Shown here: positions 52,188 through 60,088 of the stretch, piece by piece
How the letters are laid out: each line of letters starts with the position of its first letter
Position numbering within the stretch: the first letter of the stretch is position 1
Assembly (NCBI GenBank): GCA_003258795.1
Contig: QHMH01000012.1
Span: 160,762 to 224,761, forward strand
Reading direction: 5' to 3'
Source of the DNA: Candidatus Melainabacteria bacterium
Lineage (GTDB): Bacteria > Cyanobacteriota > Vampirovibrionia > Gastranaerophilales > Gastranaerophilaceae
DNA length: 64,000 nt
Notes under the pieces: generated by a model
Databases searched by the model: none
What the model saw: only the letters and a program-made list of their open reading frames with translations
Told to the model about the DNA's origin: nothing
Position numbers and translations under genes: made by a program

Positions 52188-53538
52188 CCGCTTTTTGTTT
52201 CAAGTAAGCAACGATTTCGCTTATGTCGATATTGATTGAACCGTGGCTTTCTTTAGCGAAAGTTTCTTTTAATTGTTGAGGATAATCATCCATTCCTTGA
52301 AGTCTACCGGCTTTGATTTCGTTAATGATGAAATCAACGTGTTTTTGGATAGCTTCTTTTGCTTTTGGATTCATTGTTCTCATATATTCGTTTAGAGTCA
52401 AGTGACCTCTATCAGAGTTACATTGTTTGTGGGCAAGAGCCAAGTTAGAAATGTTATCTTTTCCGCTAACAGTAACTTCTTTGTTTATGTTTTTGAATGT
52501 TGTTTGTGGTCTGATGTGTTCAACAGATTCAATTGATGGTTCAAGAAGTCTTTGAGCAATTTCTTGATCGCTACGTTGAACAAGACCTTTTTGAGAAGGC
52601 ATGTTTCTGTTTGTATATTTAGCGATGAAAGCGTTTACATCGTTTCCGGAAGTTGGAATGCTTTCTGCTTTCTTCATAATTTGTTCCATACCTTCAACAT
52701 CAGCACTGCTTAAGTTGATTTTGTTTAAAACTTCAATAAATTTCTTTCTTTTGAATGGGAATTTTGAATCACCATTTGCCAAAATATTTTTTGATTTTTC
52801 TGTTGCTCTCAAAACAGCATCACGAGTTTGTTTTGTCAATGTATTTTTCGCAATTTCATCGATTTCATCCAAAATCTCAGTTTGTGAATTTGAGAAGTGA
52901 CCGATAGTATTTTTTCTGAAGTTTGTTAAAATTTCAGATAAAGTTTGTTTAGGATTTTTGTTAAAGCTTTCTTTAATCATCTTGAATACTTTTTTTTCAA
53001 CAGGCATTAAACCGTCTTCGTATTCAGAAATTGTAGAAATCGCTTTTTGTGCGTATTCTGTGCCAGAAAGTTTTCTTGATGCACGTTGTTTGATGACTTC
53101 AGGAATAATTTCCTTTTTGCTTTCCAACTTTTGTAAATATTGTCCGGCATCAGCCAACGGATTTTTAGCTGCTTCTTTTTGAATCATTTGAACAATCTTC
53201 AAGTCTTTTAAGTCAGCCTTTTTTGCAAGACTTTCTGCCATTTCAGAAAGGTTTCTTGGTACAATACTGTTTGCAATATTCAAAGATTCAATGGCTTTTG
53301 AGGACACCATTTTTTGTGCACAGTATAGACAAGGAAAATCGTTTAGTTTTTTTAGTTTGATAATTTGAGGTAATTTTGAATAACTACCGCCAGTAAAGTT
53401 AATTTGATAAGGAATATATCCTTTAGGGTATGCGAGTAAATCTCTTTGCACCGGATTTGTTGCAATCGAAGACTTCTTACTCAAAGCTCCGTAATTAACA
53501 CTGTTGATACCCAAAGCCGAAATTGAATTAACTTTCAT
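52171..53538 (-). CDS. HNH-type nuclease-like protein with N-terminal F-x-G leader
   Basis: This 455-aa protein starts MKVNSISALGINSVNYG and has INFTGG at residues 46-51, with no signal peptide. A zinc-type CLYC is at 70-73. A helical middle (about 80-330) follows. An HNH-like core has EHIRP (340-344), DNISNLALAHKQCN (362-374, with H370 and C373) and then DRGH. The order CxxC - EH - N - H fits an HNH endonuclease with the CxxC moved far upstream by an insertion. The target and any immunity partner are unknown. It overlaps the convergent solute-binding gene by 17 nt. Confidence 0.62.
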   Translation of the reverse strand: MKVNSISALGINSVNYGALSKKSSIATNPVQRDLLAYPKGYIPYQINFTGGSYSKLPQIIKLKKLNDFPCLYCAQKMVSSKAIESLNIANSIVPRNLSEMAESLAKKADLKDLKIVQMIQKEAAKNPLADAGQYLQKLESKKEIIPEVIKQRASRKLSGTEYAQKAISTISEYEDGLMPVEKKVFKMIKESFNKNPKQTLSEILTNFRKNTIGHFSNSQTEILDEIDEIAKNTLTKQTRDAVLRATEKSKNILANGDSKFPFKRKKFIEVLNKINLSSADVEGMEQIMKKAESIPTSGNDVNAFIAKYTNRNMPSQKGLVQRSDQEIAQRLLEPSIESVEHIRPQTTFKNINKEVTVSGKDNISNLALAHKQCNSDRGHLTLNEYMRTMNPKAKEAIQKHVDFIINEIKAGRLQGMDDYPQQLKETFAKESHGSINIDISEIVAYLKQKAATVKH

Positions 53539-53756
53539 AAGTTCCCGTTCCTAACCGGTTTTTCTTACTAAAAAACACACACTACATGGCTATTAAAACA
53601 CTTCAAGAAAAATTTTTGTTATTTTTTTAACCTAACTTTACAAATGTTAATAAAAATCTTCAAATAAAATAGACAAATCCTTCAAACAGTTGATGCCATT
53701 TTGGGGGTATATATCATATATTAACAGTGGGAAAGAAAATCGGGGATTGATTTATT
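53539..53756. other. intergenic region upstream of the export-gate operon
   Basis: About 220 bp between divergent genes. It holds a palindrome AACCGGTT (around 53554-53561) close to the HNH gene start and AT-rich DNA with possible promoters (ATATATCATATATTAACAG). No small ORF is supported. Confidence 0.4.
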
Positions 53757-54929
53757 TTGCTTAATTTAGTAGATACAATTGAAAATAAAGAAATTGATGA
53801 GTTGAATTACCAATTTTCTTGGTATTGCAATTCTTTTGGTGCAAATATTCAATCTGCGTTCAATGAATTTTATGGTGACAAGTTTCAACTAAAACTTGTA
53901 TCTTTAAGCAAGAATATAAATGTTTTGTTTCAAGGGGACAATTACTTTGTTACAAAGATTCGTATAAATAAAAATTACGATGTGTATTTCAGATGTTCTT
54001 CAGAGGCATTAAGGGTTATTCTTGACGATGTTTTGGGCGAAAATCCAAATTATGATATTTCAGCAATTACAGATGTTGAGGCAAAAATAATTAGTTCTTT
54101 TAATGATTTTGCTTATGGAAAAATTATCGATTTTCTTGAAAAACCAGATAAAAACGTAAAGAGAAAAAACTTTGATGTTATAAATTTAACCTTCTTTGTG
54201 AAGGGAAAATCTAATGTTTGTGGAAAGTTTATCATTACAGTTCCAAAAAATTTGGTAAAAGTTGAGGTTGTGGAAAATGAACCATATGATGTATCAAGTT
54301 TTAACGCAAGCATTTTGGATACAACCGTGAAAATTGGAACGACAAGGTTTAACTTAAAAGATTTAAAATCATTAGAGGTGGGTGACACCGTGGTTTTTGA
54401 AAATAGTGACATTCACCGATTATATATAAAATACAAAGATTATGAAAACGATTTTCAACCAGTTATAAACGAAAACATAATATTACAGGAAGATTTTGAT
54501 GAAGGAGAAGATATGAGCGAAAAAGAATTGCCACAAAATTTGTGGGATAGCATTCAGGTAGATATGGGTGCACAGCTTGACAGTGTTAAGGTAACGCTCG
54601 GTGAATTGAAATCAATTGCAAAAGGTCAGGTTATGGATTTGTCCTCAATTTATGACAGCAAAGTTTCTTTAATCGTTGAAAACAGAGTTGTTGCAAAGGG
54701 CGAATTGGTAATTGTGAATGATAGATATGGAGTTAAGGTTGATGAAGTGTTTGAGGCATTGGCACAAGATTACAATGCGCCAAGCGAGCCAGCTCCGGTA
54801 GTTGAAGAAGTCCCAGAAGAGGTTGTAGAAAATGTTGAAGAAACTGTTCAAGAGCCACAGGAACAGCAACCAGAACAGTCAGAAGAATTTGATTACAGTG
54901 ACTTCAATTTAGATGAGCAAGATATTTAA
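53757..54929 (+). CDS. FliM/FliN-like (SctQ-type) C-ring protein with two SpoA domains
   Basis: This 390-aa protein has an N-terminal FliM/CheC-like region (about 1-165, VEAKIISSFNDFAYGKI) and a first SpoA domain (about 185-240, LKDLKSLEVGDTVVFEN). A second SpoA domain follows (about 268-335, VKVTLGELKSIAKGQVMDL), then an acidic Pro/Glu/Gln-rich tail. The two-SpoA layout resembles SctQ of type III secretion or a FliM-FliN fusion, i.e. the cytoplasmic switch or sorting ring. The start is TTG (53757), with GGGG about 12 nt upstream and no ATG nearby. It is first in the export-gate operon. Confidence 0.75.
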   Translation: MLNLVDTIENKEIDELNYQFSWYCNSFGANIQSAFNEFYGDKFQLKLVSLSKNINVLFQGDNYFVTKIRINKNYDVYFRCSSEALRVILDDVLGENPNYDISAITDVEAKIISSFNDFAYGKIIDFLEKPDKNVKRKNFDVINLTFFVKGKSNVCGKFIITVPKNLVKVEVVENEPYDVSSFNASILDTTVKIGTTRFNLKDLKSLEVGDTVVFENSDIHRLYIKYKDYENDFQPVINENIILQEDFDEGEDMSEKELPQNLWDSIQVDMGAQLDSVKVTLGELKSIAKGQVMDLSSIYDSKVSLIVENRVVAKGELVIVNDRYGVKVDEVFEALAQDYNAPSEPAPVVEEVPEEVVENVEETVQEPQEQQPEQSEEFDYSDFNLDEQDI

Positions 54930-54944
54930 TTTTAGAAAGGAAAA

Positions 54945-55361
54945 ATGATGGGTTATTCATTACATTTTATAGTTTATACGGCGGCTATGCTTGGAATAAT
55001 ATTCTTGGCAATGCACACATATAAGGCAGTTTATGGTGTGAAAAAAGGCTTAAACACAAGTATTTTAAGTGTAACTGATTCAATGAAATTGACTCCTAAA
55101 AAAACACTTTATGTTGTTAAGGCTGGTGGAGAAAGATTTCTTATCGCAAGTGATTTTGATTCAACAACACTTATCTCAAAACTTGATGATAATGAAATGC
55201 CATTAGTTAGTGAAGTTCCTAATACAAAGAGAGAAGATAAGAGTGTAAAACTTGCATCTTTTGACGGTATAAAAAGTATGAAAGATTTTGTTTCAAAATC
55301 AACAACTTCAACCAAAAAACCGGTAATGAAAGAATTGGCAAGAAAATTACAATGTCTTTAG
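54945..55361 (+). CDS. fliO: FliO-like export-gate assembly protein
   Basis: One N-terminal transmembrane helix (7-26) precedes a small cytoplasmic domain with LTPKKTLYVVKAGGERFLIA, typical of FliO, which helps assemble the FliP ring. At 138 aa it is normal. It lies between the FliM/N-like gene and fliP, as in flagellar operons. AGAAAGGA is the Shine-Dalgarno. The second ATG (54948) is equally possible. Confidence 0.82.
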   Translation: MMGYSLHFIVYTAAMLGIIFLAMHTYKAVYGVKKGLNTSILSVTDSMKLTPKKTLYVVKAGGERFLIASDFDSTTLISKLDDNEMPLVSEVPNTKREDKSVKLASFDGIKSMKDFVSKSTTSTKKPVMKELARKLQCL

Positions 55362-55375
55362 TGAGGAGTTAGTAG

Positions 55376-56017
55376 ATGGAAAGTGTTATAAAAGATATGA
55401 ATCCAGTTATACAGATGCTTGTGCTGATGTCAACTTTTTCTCTGTTGCCATTCGCATTTGCGTGTATGACAAGTTTTTTGAGATTTGTAATCGTATTTTC
55501 AATATTAAAAACGGCGTTAGGTACGCAACAAGTACCGCCAGCCATTGTTATTATAGGATTATCAATAATTTTGACTCTATATACAATGTCAAATGTTTTT
55601 ACAAAAATGTATGAGATGGGACAAGTTCCTTATAAGAAAAACGGCGATATTGTACTTGCGATAAGCGAGGGCTCGAAGCCGCTCAAAGAGTTTATGATGA
55701 AGCAGACTCGACAAAAGGATTTGGAATTTTTTGTATCGCTTTCAAAAAAAGAAGCACCAAAATCTCCTGATGAGATTACAATTTGGGAAGTTGCGCCAGC
55801 GTTTATTATAAGTGAGTTGAAAACATCTTTCGAAATTGGTTTCATGGTATTTGTACCATTTATTGTGCTTGACCTTGTTGTAGCGAATATTCTGTTGGCA
55901 CTTGGGATGTTCATGTTGTCACCAACAATTATTTCGTTGCCGTTTAAACTGCTAATATTTATTGCGGTAGACGGCTGGGCGTTGATTGTACAAGGCTTGG
56001 TAAGCAGTTATAACTAA
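55376..56017 (+). CDS. fliP: export-gate protein FliP/SctR
   Basis: This membrane component of the type III export gate has FACMTSFLRFVIVFSILKTALG and PPAIVIIGL after the first helix, and VPFIVLDLVVANILLALGMFM and GWALIVQGL near the end; these are FliP signature stretches. At 213 aa it lacks the cleavable leader and N-terminal extension of E. coli FliP (245 aa). Shine-Dalgarno GTGAGGAG precedes it. Confidence 0.95.
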   Translation: MESVIKDMNPVIQMLVLMSTFSLLPFAFACMTSFLRFVIVFSILKTALGTQQVPPAIVIIGLSIILTLYTMSNVFTKMYEMGQVPYKKNGDIVLAISEGSKPLKEFMMKQTRQKDLEFFVSLSKKEAPKSPDEITIWEVAPAFIISELKTSFEIGFMVFVPFIVLDLVVANILLALGMFMLSPTIISLPFKLLIFIAVDGWALIVQGLVSSYN

Positions 56018-56029
56018 AGGAGAACTCTT

Positions 56030-56515
56030 ATGGAACTATTGATGGAATATATGGCAAAAGGGTTTATGACCATGCTTATGATATCAATGCCTTGTGTATT
56101 GACGGCAGCCGGAATAGGTTTGGTTGTTGGTATTTTGCAGGCGGTAACGCAAGTTCAAGAACAAACTATCGCAGCAGCTCCGAAGATATTAGCGGTTTTC
56201 CTTGTTATAACTATTGGCGGTTATGGATTTGTTAGATTGCTTACAAACCTCACCACAGAAGGTTTTGCAATGGCATTCAATGTTATTCCAAAAAACGATG
56301 AATTTGTTCTTCCGTCAGATTATTACAACTACACAAGGCCTTTTGACGGTGAAATGAAGGATGTTTTTAATGAACCATCAAACCTTAAAGAAAAAATGAG
56401 AAGAACATCAAGAGGTATCTCAAATTCATCAAGACAAAATCCGGATTATATAACACCGCCGCAAACACCTGAATCAAGAGCGAATTTGTTAGAAAGAATA
56501 AGAACTGGAAGGTAG
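56030..56515 (+). CDS. fliQ: export-gate protein FliQ/SctS with long C-terminal tail
   Basis: The first 88 residues, with two transmembrane helices and GLVVGILQAVTQVQEQT, are a complete FliQ. The remaining 70 residues are an extra polar tail (EFVLPSDYYNYTRPF, then Arg/Ser-rich RRTSRGISNSSRQN) not found in typical FliQ (89 aa). The tail could dock a partner or be lineage-specific. AAGGAG precedes the ATG. Confidence 0.93.
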   Translation: MELLMEYMAKGFMTMLMISMPCVLTAAGIGLVVGILQAVTQVQEQTIAAAPKILAVFLVITIGGYGFVRLLTNLTTEGFAMAFNVIPKNDEFVLPSDYYNYTRPFDGEMKDVFNEPSNLKEKMRRTSRGISNSSRQNPDYITPPQTPESRANLLERIRTGR

Positions 56516-56519
56516 TAAG

Positions 56520-57302
56520 TTGGATTCTCTTATAACAGCACTTGTAAAAATGTTTCCTGAAATGAATGCCGTTTTCTCAACGGGATTGCTAATTTTCGTG
56601 AGGATGTTAGGGTTTGTATCACAAGCGCCTGTTCTTTCGAGAAAAGAAATGCCGGCACTTGTGAGGGTTTCATTTGTGCTAATTTTTACTGTTTCGCTAA
56701 CCTGCGTGATAAGTCCGACAGTTACTGTCCCAAAAAACTTTGATCTTCCAATATTGTTAATAGTAAACGTTGTTGTTGGGGCGTTGATTGGGTTTATCGG
56801 CAAGGTTATTCTTATTGCTATTGAGGCTGGGGCAGATATGATAAACATGCAAATGGGTTTGTCTTCCGCAATGGTTCTTGATCCTGCAAGTAACAAGCAG
56901 GTTTCACTCATTGAAAAAATATTTTCGACAATGGGAGTTTTAATTTTTATAAACATAGGTGGTGTTTATTGGCTTTTTAATGCTTTTATAAGAAGTTTTG
57001 ATATATTTCCAGCATTTGCCATTGCAATTCCACTTGATCAAATTGTGAATATGAACTACATCATAAAAATGACGTCAAATGTATTGTTTATGGGATTGCA
57101 GATTGCATCTCCAGTTCTTCTTGCAACCTTAGGACAGGATATCATTTTGGGTACAATCTCAAAAACAGCACCGCAAGTTAACGTTTTCCAATTAAGCTTC
57201 TTATTCAAACCTGTTTTTGGCGCTGCGATTATGATATGGATACTGCCAATGATTGTTAATGTAATATCTGATTACTTTCTTACATATTCGCATATTTTTT
57301 AA
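56520..57302 (+). CDS. fliR: export-gate protein FliR/SctT
   Basis: This 260-aa protein has about six transmembrane helices, with FVRMLGFVSQAPVLS, the family GFIGKVILIAIEAGADMINMQMG region and the end MIWILPMIVNVISDYF, typical of FliR. The start is TTG with GGAAGGTAGT upstream. FlhB, often fused to or following FliR, is absent here. With FliP and FliQ it forms the export channel. Confidence 0.94.
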   Translation: MDSLITALVKMFPEMNAVFSTGLLIFVRMLGFVSQAPVLSRKEMPALVRVSFVLIFTVSLTCVISPTVTVPKNFDLPILLIVNVVVGALIGFIGKVILIAIEAGADMINMQMGLSSAMVLDPASNKQVSLIEKIFSTMGVLIFINIGGVYWLFNAFIRSFDIFPAFAIAIPLDQIVNMNYIIKMTSNVLFMGLQIASPVLLATLGQDIILGTISKTAPQVNVFQLSFLFKPVFGAAIMIWILPMIVNVISDYFLTYSHIF

Positions 57303-57316
57303 ATTTACAGGATATA

Positions 57317-58081
57317 ATGTTGAGTATGCTAAAACAAGATTTAGATAAATTAGTTGAGAAATTTGAAATTAAAGAATTCATAACCCATGACCCTATTCAA
57401 TTTCCACATCGTTACGAAAAAATAGAAGATATCGAGATTTCAGCCTTTGTATCTTCGCTTTTTGCTTATGGAAATAGAGAAGTTTTTGTAAAAAAATTAA
57501 AACAACTTTTTGATAAAATGGACAATGCCCCGCTTGACTATGTTCTAAAATCAAACTTTGAAAACCTTGAAACATTTAATTACCGGTTTGCTAAAGATGT
57601 TGATATTGTTGAGGTTTTAAAAATTTTGGGCATGCTATACAAAACGGACGGTGGACTTCAGGCATTGTTTTCTTATGGCATGAAAACCGGCAAAGATATG
57701 TATTCAATGTTTGATGTTGTTTGTGATTATTTTTATTCAAGAGTTGAAAATAAGGTTGGACAAGGGTTTTATCATCTAATCGCGAACCCTAAAAATAACG
57801 GGACGATGAAGAGAATGAACATGTTTATGAGATGGATGATTAGAGATGGCAATGTCGATTTGGGCGTTTGGGATTTTGTTTCAAAAAGCCAGCTTTTAAT
57901 TCCACTTGATGTCCATGTTGCAAGAATTTCGAGAGAACTTGGTCTTTTAGAAAGAAAAAGTAACGATAAAAAAGCCGTATATGAACTCACAAATAACTTG
58001 AAAAAACTTGATTGTGACGATCCTGTAAAGTATGATTTTGCCATGTTCGGAAAAGGGATAGACGATAGAAATAAATTCTAA
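57317..58081 (+). CDS. TIGR02757 family protein, function unknown
   Basis: This 254-aa conserved protein has FITHDPIQFPHRY, DIEISAFVSSLFAYGNRE, FYHLIANPKNNGTMKRMNMF with RWMIRD, and PLDVHVARISRELGLL, all typical of the TIGR02757 family (hypothetical, possibly HhH/nuclease-related). The first ATG (57317) has AGGA upstream. A second ATG (57326) lies 7 nt after TATAAT (57313-57318) and would be leaderless. It is 14 nt after fliR but is probably an independent function. Confidence 0.85.
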   Translation: MLSMLKQDLDKLVEKFEIKEFITHDPIQFPHRYEKIEDIEISAFVSSLFAYGNREVFVKKLKQLFDKMDNAPLDYVLKSNFENLETFNYRFAKDVDIVEVLKILGMLYKTDGGLQALFSYGMKTGKDMYSMFDVVCDYFYSRVENKVGQGFYHLIANPKNNGTMKRMNMFMRWMIRDGNVDLGVWDFVSKSQLLIPLDVHVARISRELGLLERKSNDKKAVYELTNNLKKLDCDDPVKYDFAMFGKGIDDRNKF

Positions 58082-58327
58082 AGCTTTGCTATTTTGAAGT
58101 GCAGTAATAGTGCCTATTTTGAGGTACTATTAAGTATTGTAACAAAAAAGAGAAAACTTGAAATCCGACAAATTCAAAATACTTTATATAGGAGTAAGAG
58201 AGATTTGACAGAGTATGTCAGAGTTCATTTTTTAACTCCTTTTTTTACACACACTACACACTAACCATTACCTACTTACCTACCCTTCCTAAGACAATTT
58301 TTGCCTCCGATTTATCGGGGGTTTTTT
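58082..58327 (+). other. intergenic region with two hairpin terminators, possible small RNA
   Basis: No ORF is supported. A hairpin TAATAGTGCC/GGTACTATTA (about 58105-58134) occurs early. Next come TGACA-GAGTA-TGTCA and GAGTT/AACTC followed by TTTTTTT (58241-58247), which could end the TIGR02757 transcript. A pyrimidine/adenine-rich tract (ACACACACTACACACTAACC) leads to a second plus-strand terminator CCTCCGA/TCGGGGG with TTTTTTTT (58306-58329). A second terminator with no gene between suggests a short RNA of about 70-130 nt. Confidence 0.4.
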
Positions 58328-58329
58328 TT
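58306..58329 (+). terminator. strong plus-strand terminator before ispE end
   Basis: The stem CCTCCGA/TCGGGGG (one T-G pair) has a TTTA loop and eight T residues on the plus strand only. It is therefore not a good ispE terminator and implies a plus-strand transcript ending here. Confidence 0.75.
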
Positions 58330-59149
58330 ATGCAATTTTTACTCCGTCTGAGATGGCCTCAATGTCTGGTATTATTAAAAAATCGCCGTCGAGTTTTGCA
58401 TTTTCGTTGATAAGGAAAAATGTTGGACCAGAACCACTCATTTGCGATTGGGGGTAAGCAGATTTAATTTTTTGTAAATCGGCGTAATCGTTTATTACAG
58501 CCAGCTCTAAATCGTTGTGCAGGAGAGATCTTTCTCCGTCAATAAATCTTTTTGTGATGTTTAAGTTTGGTTTATTCTTTAGTTGTGAGAATTTTGTGTA
58601 GGCTTCTTTTGCACTGATTCCGAAGTTTTTAGGTTTGATAAGAGAGAGTTTGAAAGGGTGAAAAGGAAGATTTTCCAACTTTTCTCCCCTGCCTGTTGCA
58701 AGTTTACATCCGCCTTCAAGACAGAAGTTCAAATCAGACCCTAATTTTGCACATAGGGTATGAATATCAGCCTTATTTAGTGTTTTTCCGGTAAGCTCAT
58801 TTAGTGCAAAGAATGTTCCGGCTCCGTCAGTACTTCCACCTGCAAGACCGGCTTCTACTGGAATGTTTTTTTCTATGAAAACATCAATTTTGTATGATTT
58901 ATTTACCTGCCGGCAAAAAAGCTCGCATGCCCTGTATACAAGGTTTTTTTCATTGTAAGGAATTTTGTCGCTTGTACCGGAAAGTGTAATTTTTGTTTCG
59001 TTGGAGTCTTCAATAGATACTGTAAGAAAGTCATATAAGCTTATTGCCTGCATTACACTTTGAATATTGTGAAATCCGTCTTCTCTTTTGTTTAGAATCT
59101 CAAGTGTTAAATTTATTTTTGCTGGGCATTTGACTTTAATTTTGTTCAT
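58328..59149 (-). CDS. ispE: 4-diphosphocytidyl-2-C-methyl-D-erythritol kinase
   Basis: A GHMP kinase of the MEP isoprenoid pathway: CPAKINLTLEIL with the substrate lysine, EDGFHNIQSVMQAISLYD, the ATP loop PVEAGLAGGSTDGAG and the C-terminal MSGSGPTFF. At 273 aa it is normal. It overlaps rsmA by 14 nt, so the two are co-transcribed. With ispA elsewhere in the window it indicates MEP-based isoprenoid synthesis. Confidence 0.95.
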   Translation of the reverse strand: MNKIKVKCPAKINLTLEILNKREDGFHNIQSVMQAISLYDFLTVSIEDSNETKITLSGTSDKIPYNEKNLVYRACELFCRQVNKSYKIDVFIEKNIPVEAGLAGGSTDGAGTFFALNELTGKTLNKADIHTLCAKLGSDLNFCLEGGCKLATGRGEKLENLPFHPFKLSLIKPKNFGISAKEAYTKFSQLKNKPNLNITKRFIDGERSLLHNDLELAVINDYADLQKIKSAYPQSQMSGSGPTFFLINENAKLDGDFLIIPDIEAISDGVKIA

Positions 59150-59978
59150 TTTTTAATTCCTTTGAAAGTTGTCCGAAAGTTTCAATTGAGATGTTTTCGG
59201 CTCTTGTATTTTCAGCTATATCAAGTTTTGATAGAGCTTTTATTATGCTCTCTTTTGAAAATCCTCCGGATAAAAGACAGTTTTTTATGTTTTTTCTTCT
59301 TTGCGAAAAAGCAGCCTTAATTGTTTTTCTAAAATGCGAATAATCATCAAGATTAAGTAAAGGGGTGTTTCGAACAGTTAGTTTAACAATAGCAGAATCA
59401 ACTTTTGGCGCAGGATAGAAAGCTTTTCTTGGCACTATTTTTAAAATTTCACAGCAGGCATGGAATTGAGAAAGAATAGATAAAAGTCCGTATTGTTTAG
59501 AAGGACTTTTTTCTGTTGCAACAATTCTTTGCGCTACTTCTTTTTGAACCATAAGGATTATTTCTGAAATTGAATTTCTGTTTTTGTTGTTCAAATCATC
59601 TATTTCTCCGAGCAAATGCACAATAATCGGACTTGTAATATAGTATGGTATATTTGCAACGATTTTCATCTTTTTGTCACATAGTGAACTTAGATCAGTT
59701 TTTAAAATATCTTTATGAAGAATTTTTAAATTATCCGTTTTAATTTTTTCGAGTTCACTTATTGCATCATCATCCAATTCTACTGCAATGACTTCTCCTG
59801 CCTTCTTTACAAGCTGTTCGGTAACAAATCCTAAACCGGCTCCAATTTCGAGAACAGTGTCTTGGCATGACATATTAGATGCTTCTGTAATAAAGCTTAT
59901 TATGTCAGGGTTTACGAGGAAGTTTTGTCCGAGTCTTTTTTTAGTTTTGAAAGATTTTGCTCTTTGTAAATAGTTCAT
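59136..59978 (-). CDS. rsmA: 16S rRNA dimethyladenosine transferase (KsgA)
   Basis: It dimethylates two adenines in helix 45 of 16S rRNA. KKRLGQNFLVNPDI, the SAM motif VLEIGAGLGFVTEQL, IAVELDDDA and the catalytic VANIPYYITSPI are all present, with the C-terminal SQRRKNIKNCLL. At 280 aa it is normal. TTGTAT-17-TATTAT ends 7 nt before the ATG, and there is no Shine-Dalgarno. Confidence 0.96.
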   Translation of the reverse strand: MNYLQRAKSFKTKKRLGQNFLVNPDIISFITEASNMSCQDTVLEIGAGLGFVTEQLVKKAGEVIAVELDDDAISELEKIKTDNLKILHKDILKTDLSSLCDKKMKIVANIPYYITSPIIVHLLGEIDDLNNKNRNSISEIILMVQKEVAQRIVATEKSPSKQYGLLSILSQFHACCEILKIVPRKAFYPAPKVDSAIVKLTVRNTPLLNLDDYSHFRKTIKAAFSQRRKNIKNCLLSGGFSKESIIKALSKLDIAENTRAENISIETFGQLSKELKNEQN

Positions 59979-59985
59979 GTCACTA

Positions 59986-60014
59986 ATAATAAAATAATCA
60001 CGTTTTTAATACAA
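59986..60014 (-). promoter_or_regulatory. rsmA-ispE promoter, leaderless geometry
   Basis: Minus strand: TTGTAT (60014-60009), 17-nt spacer, TATTAT (59991-59986), 7 nt to the ATG at 59978. Confidence 0.6.
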
Positions 60015-60088
60015 GCAGGCTAATGTTTGAAAAAATTTTTTTTGCTAATTTTTTAAGGGTGATACAATAACAAAAAAGGAAGAAAAAC

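Noticed and set aside
53554..53561. AACCGGTT palindrome as an operator
   Set aside because: Only 8 bp and a single copy; not enough to claim a binding site.
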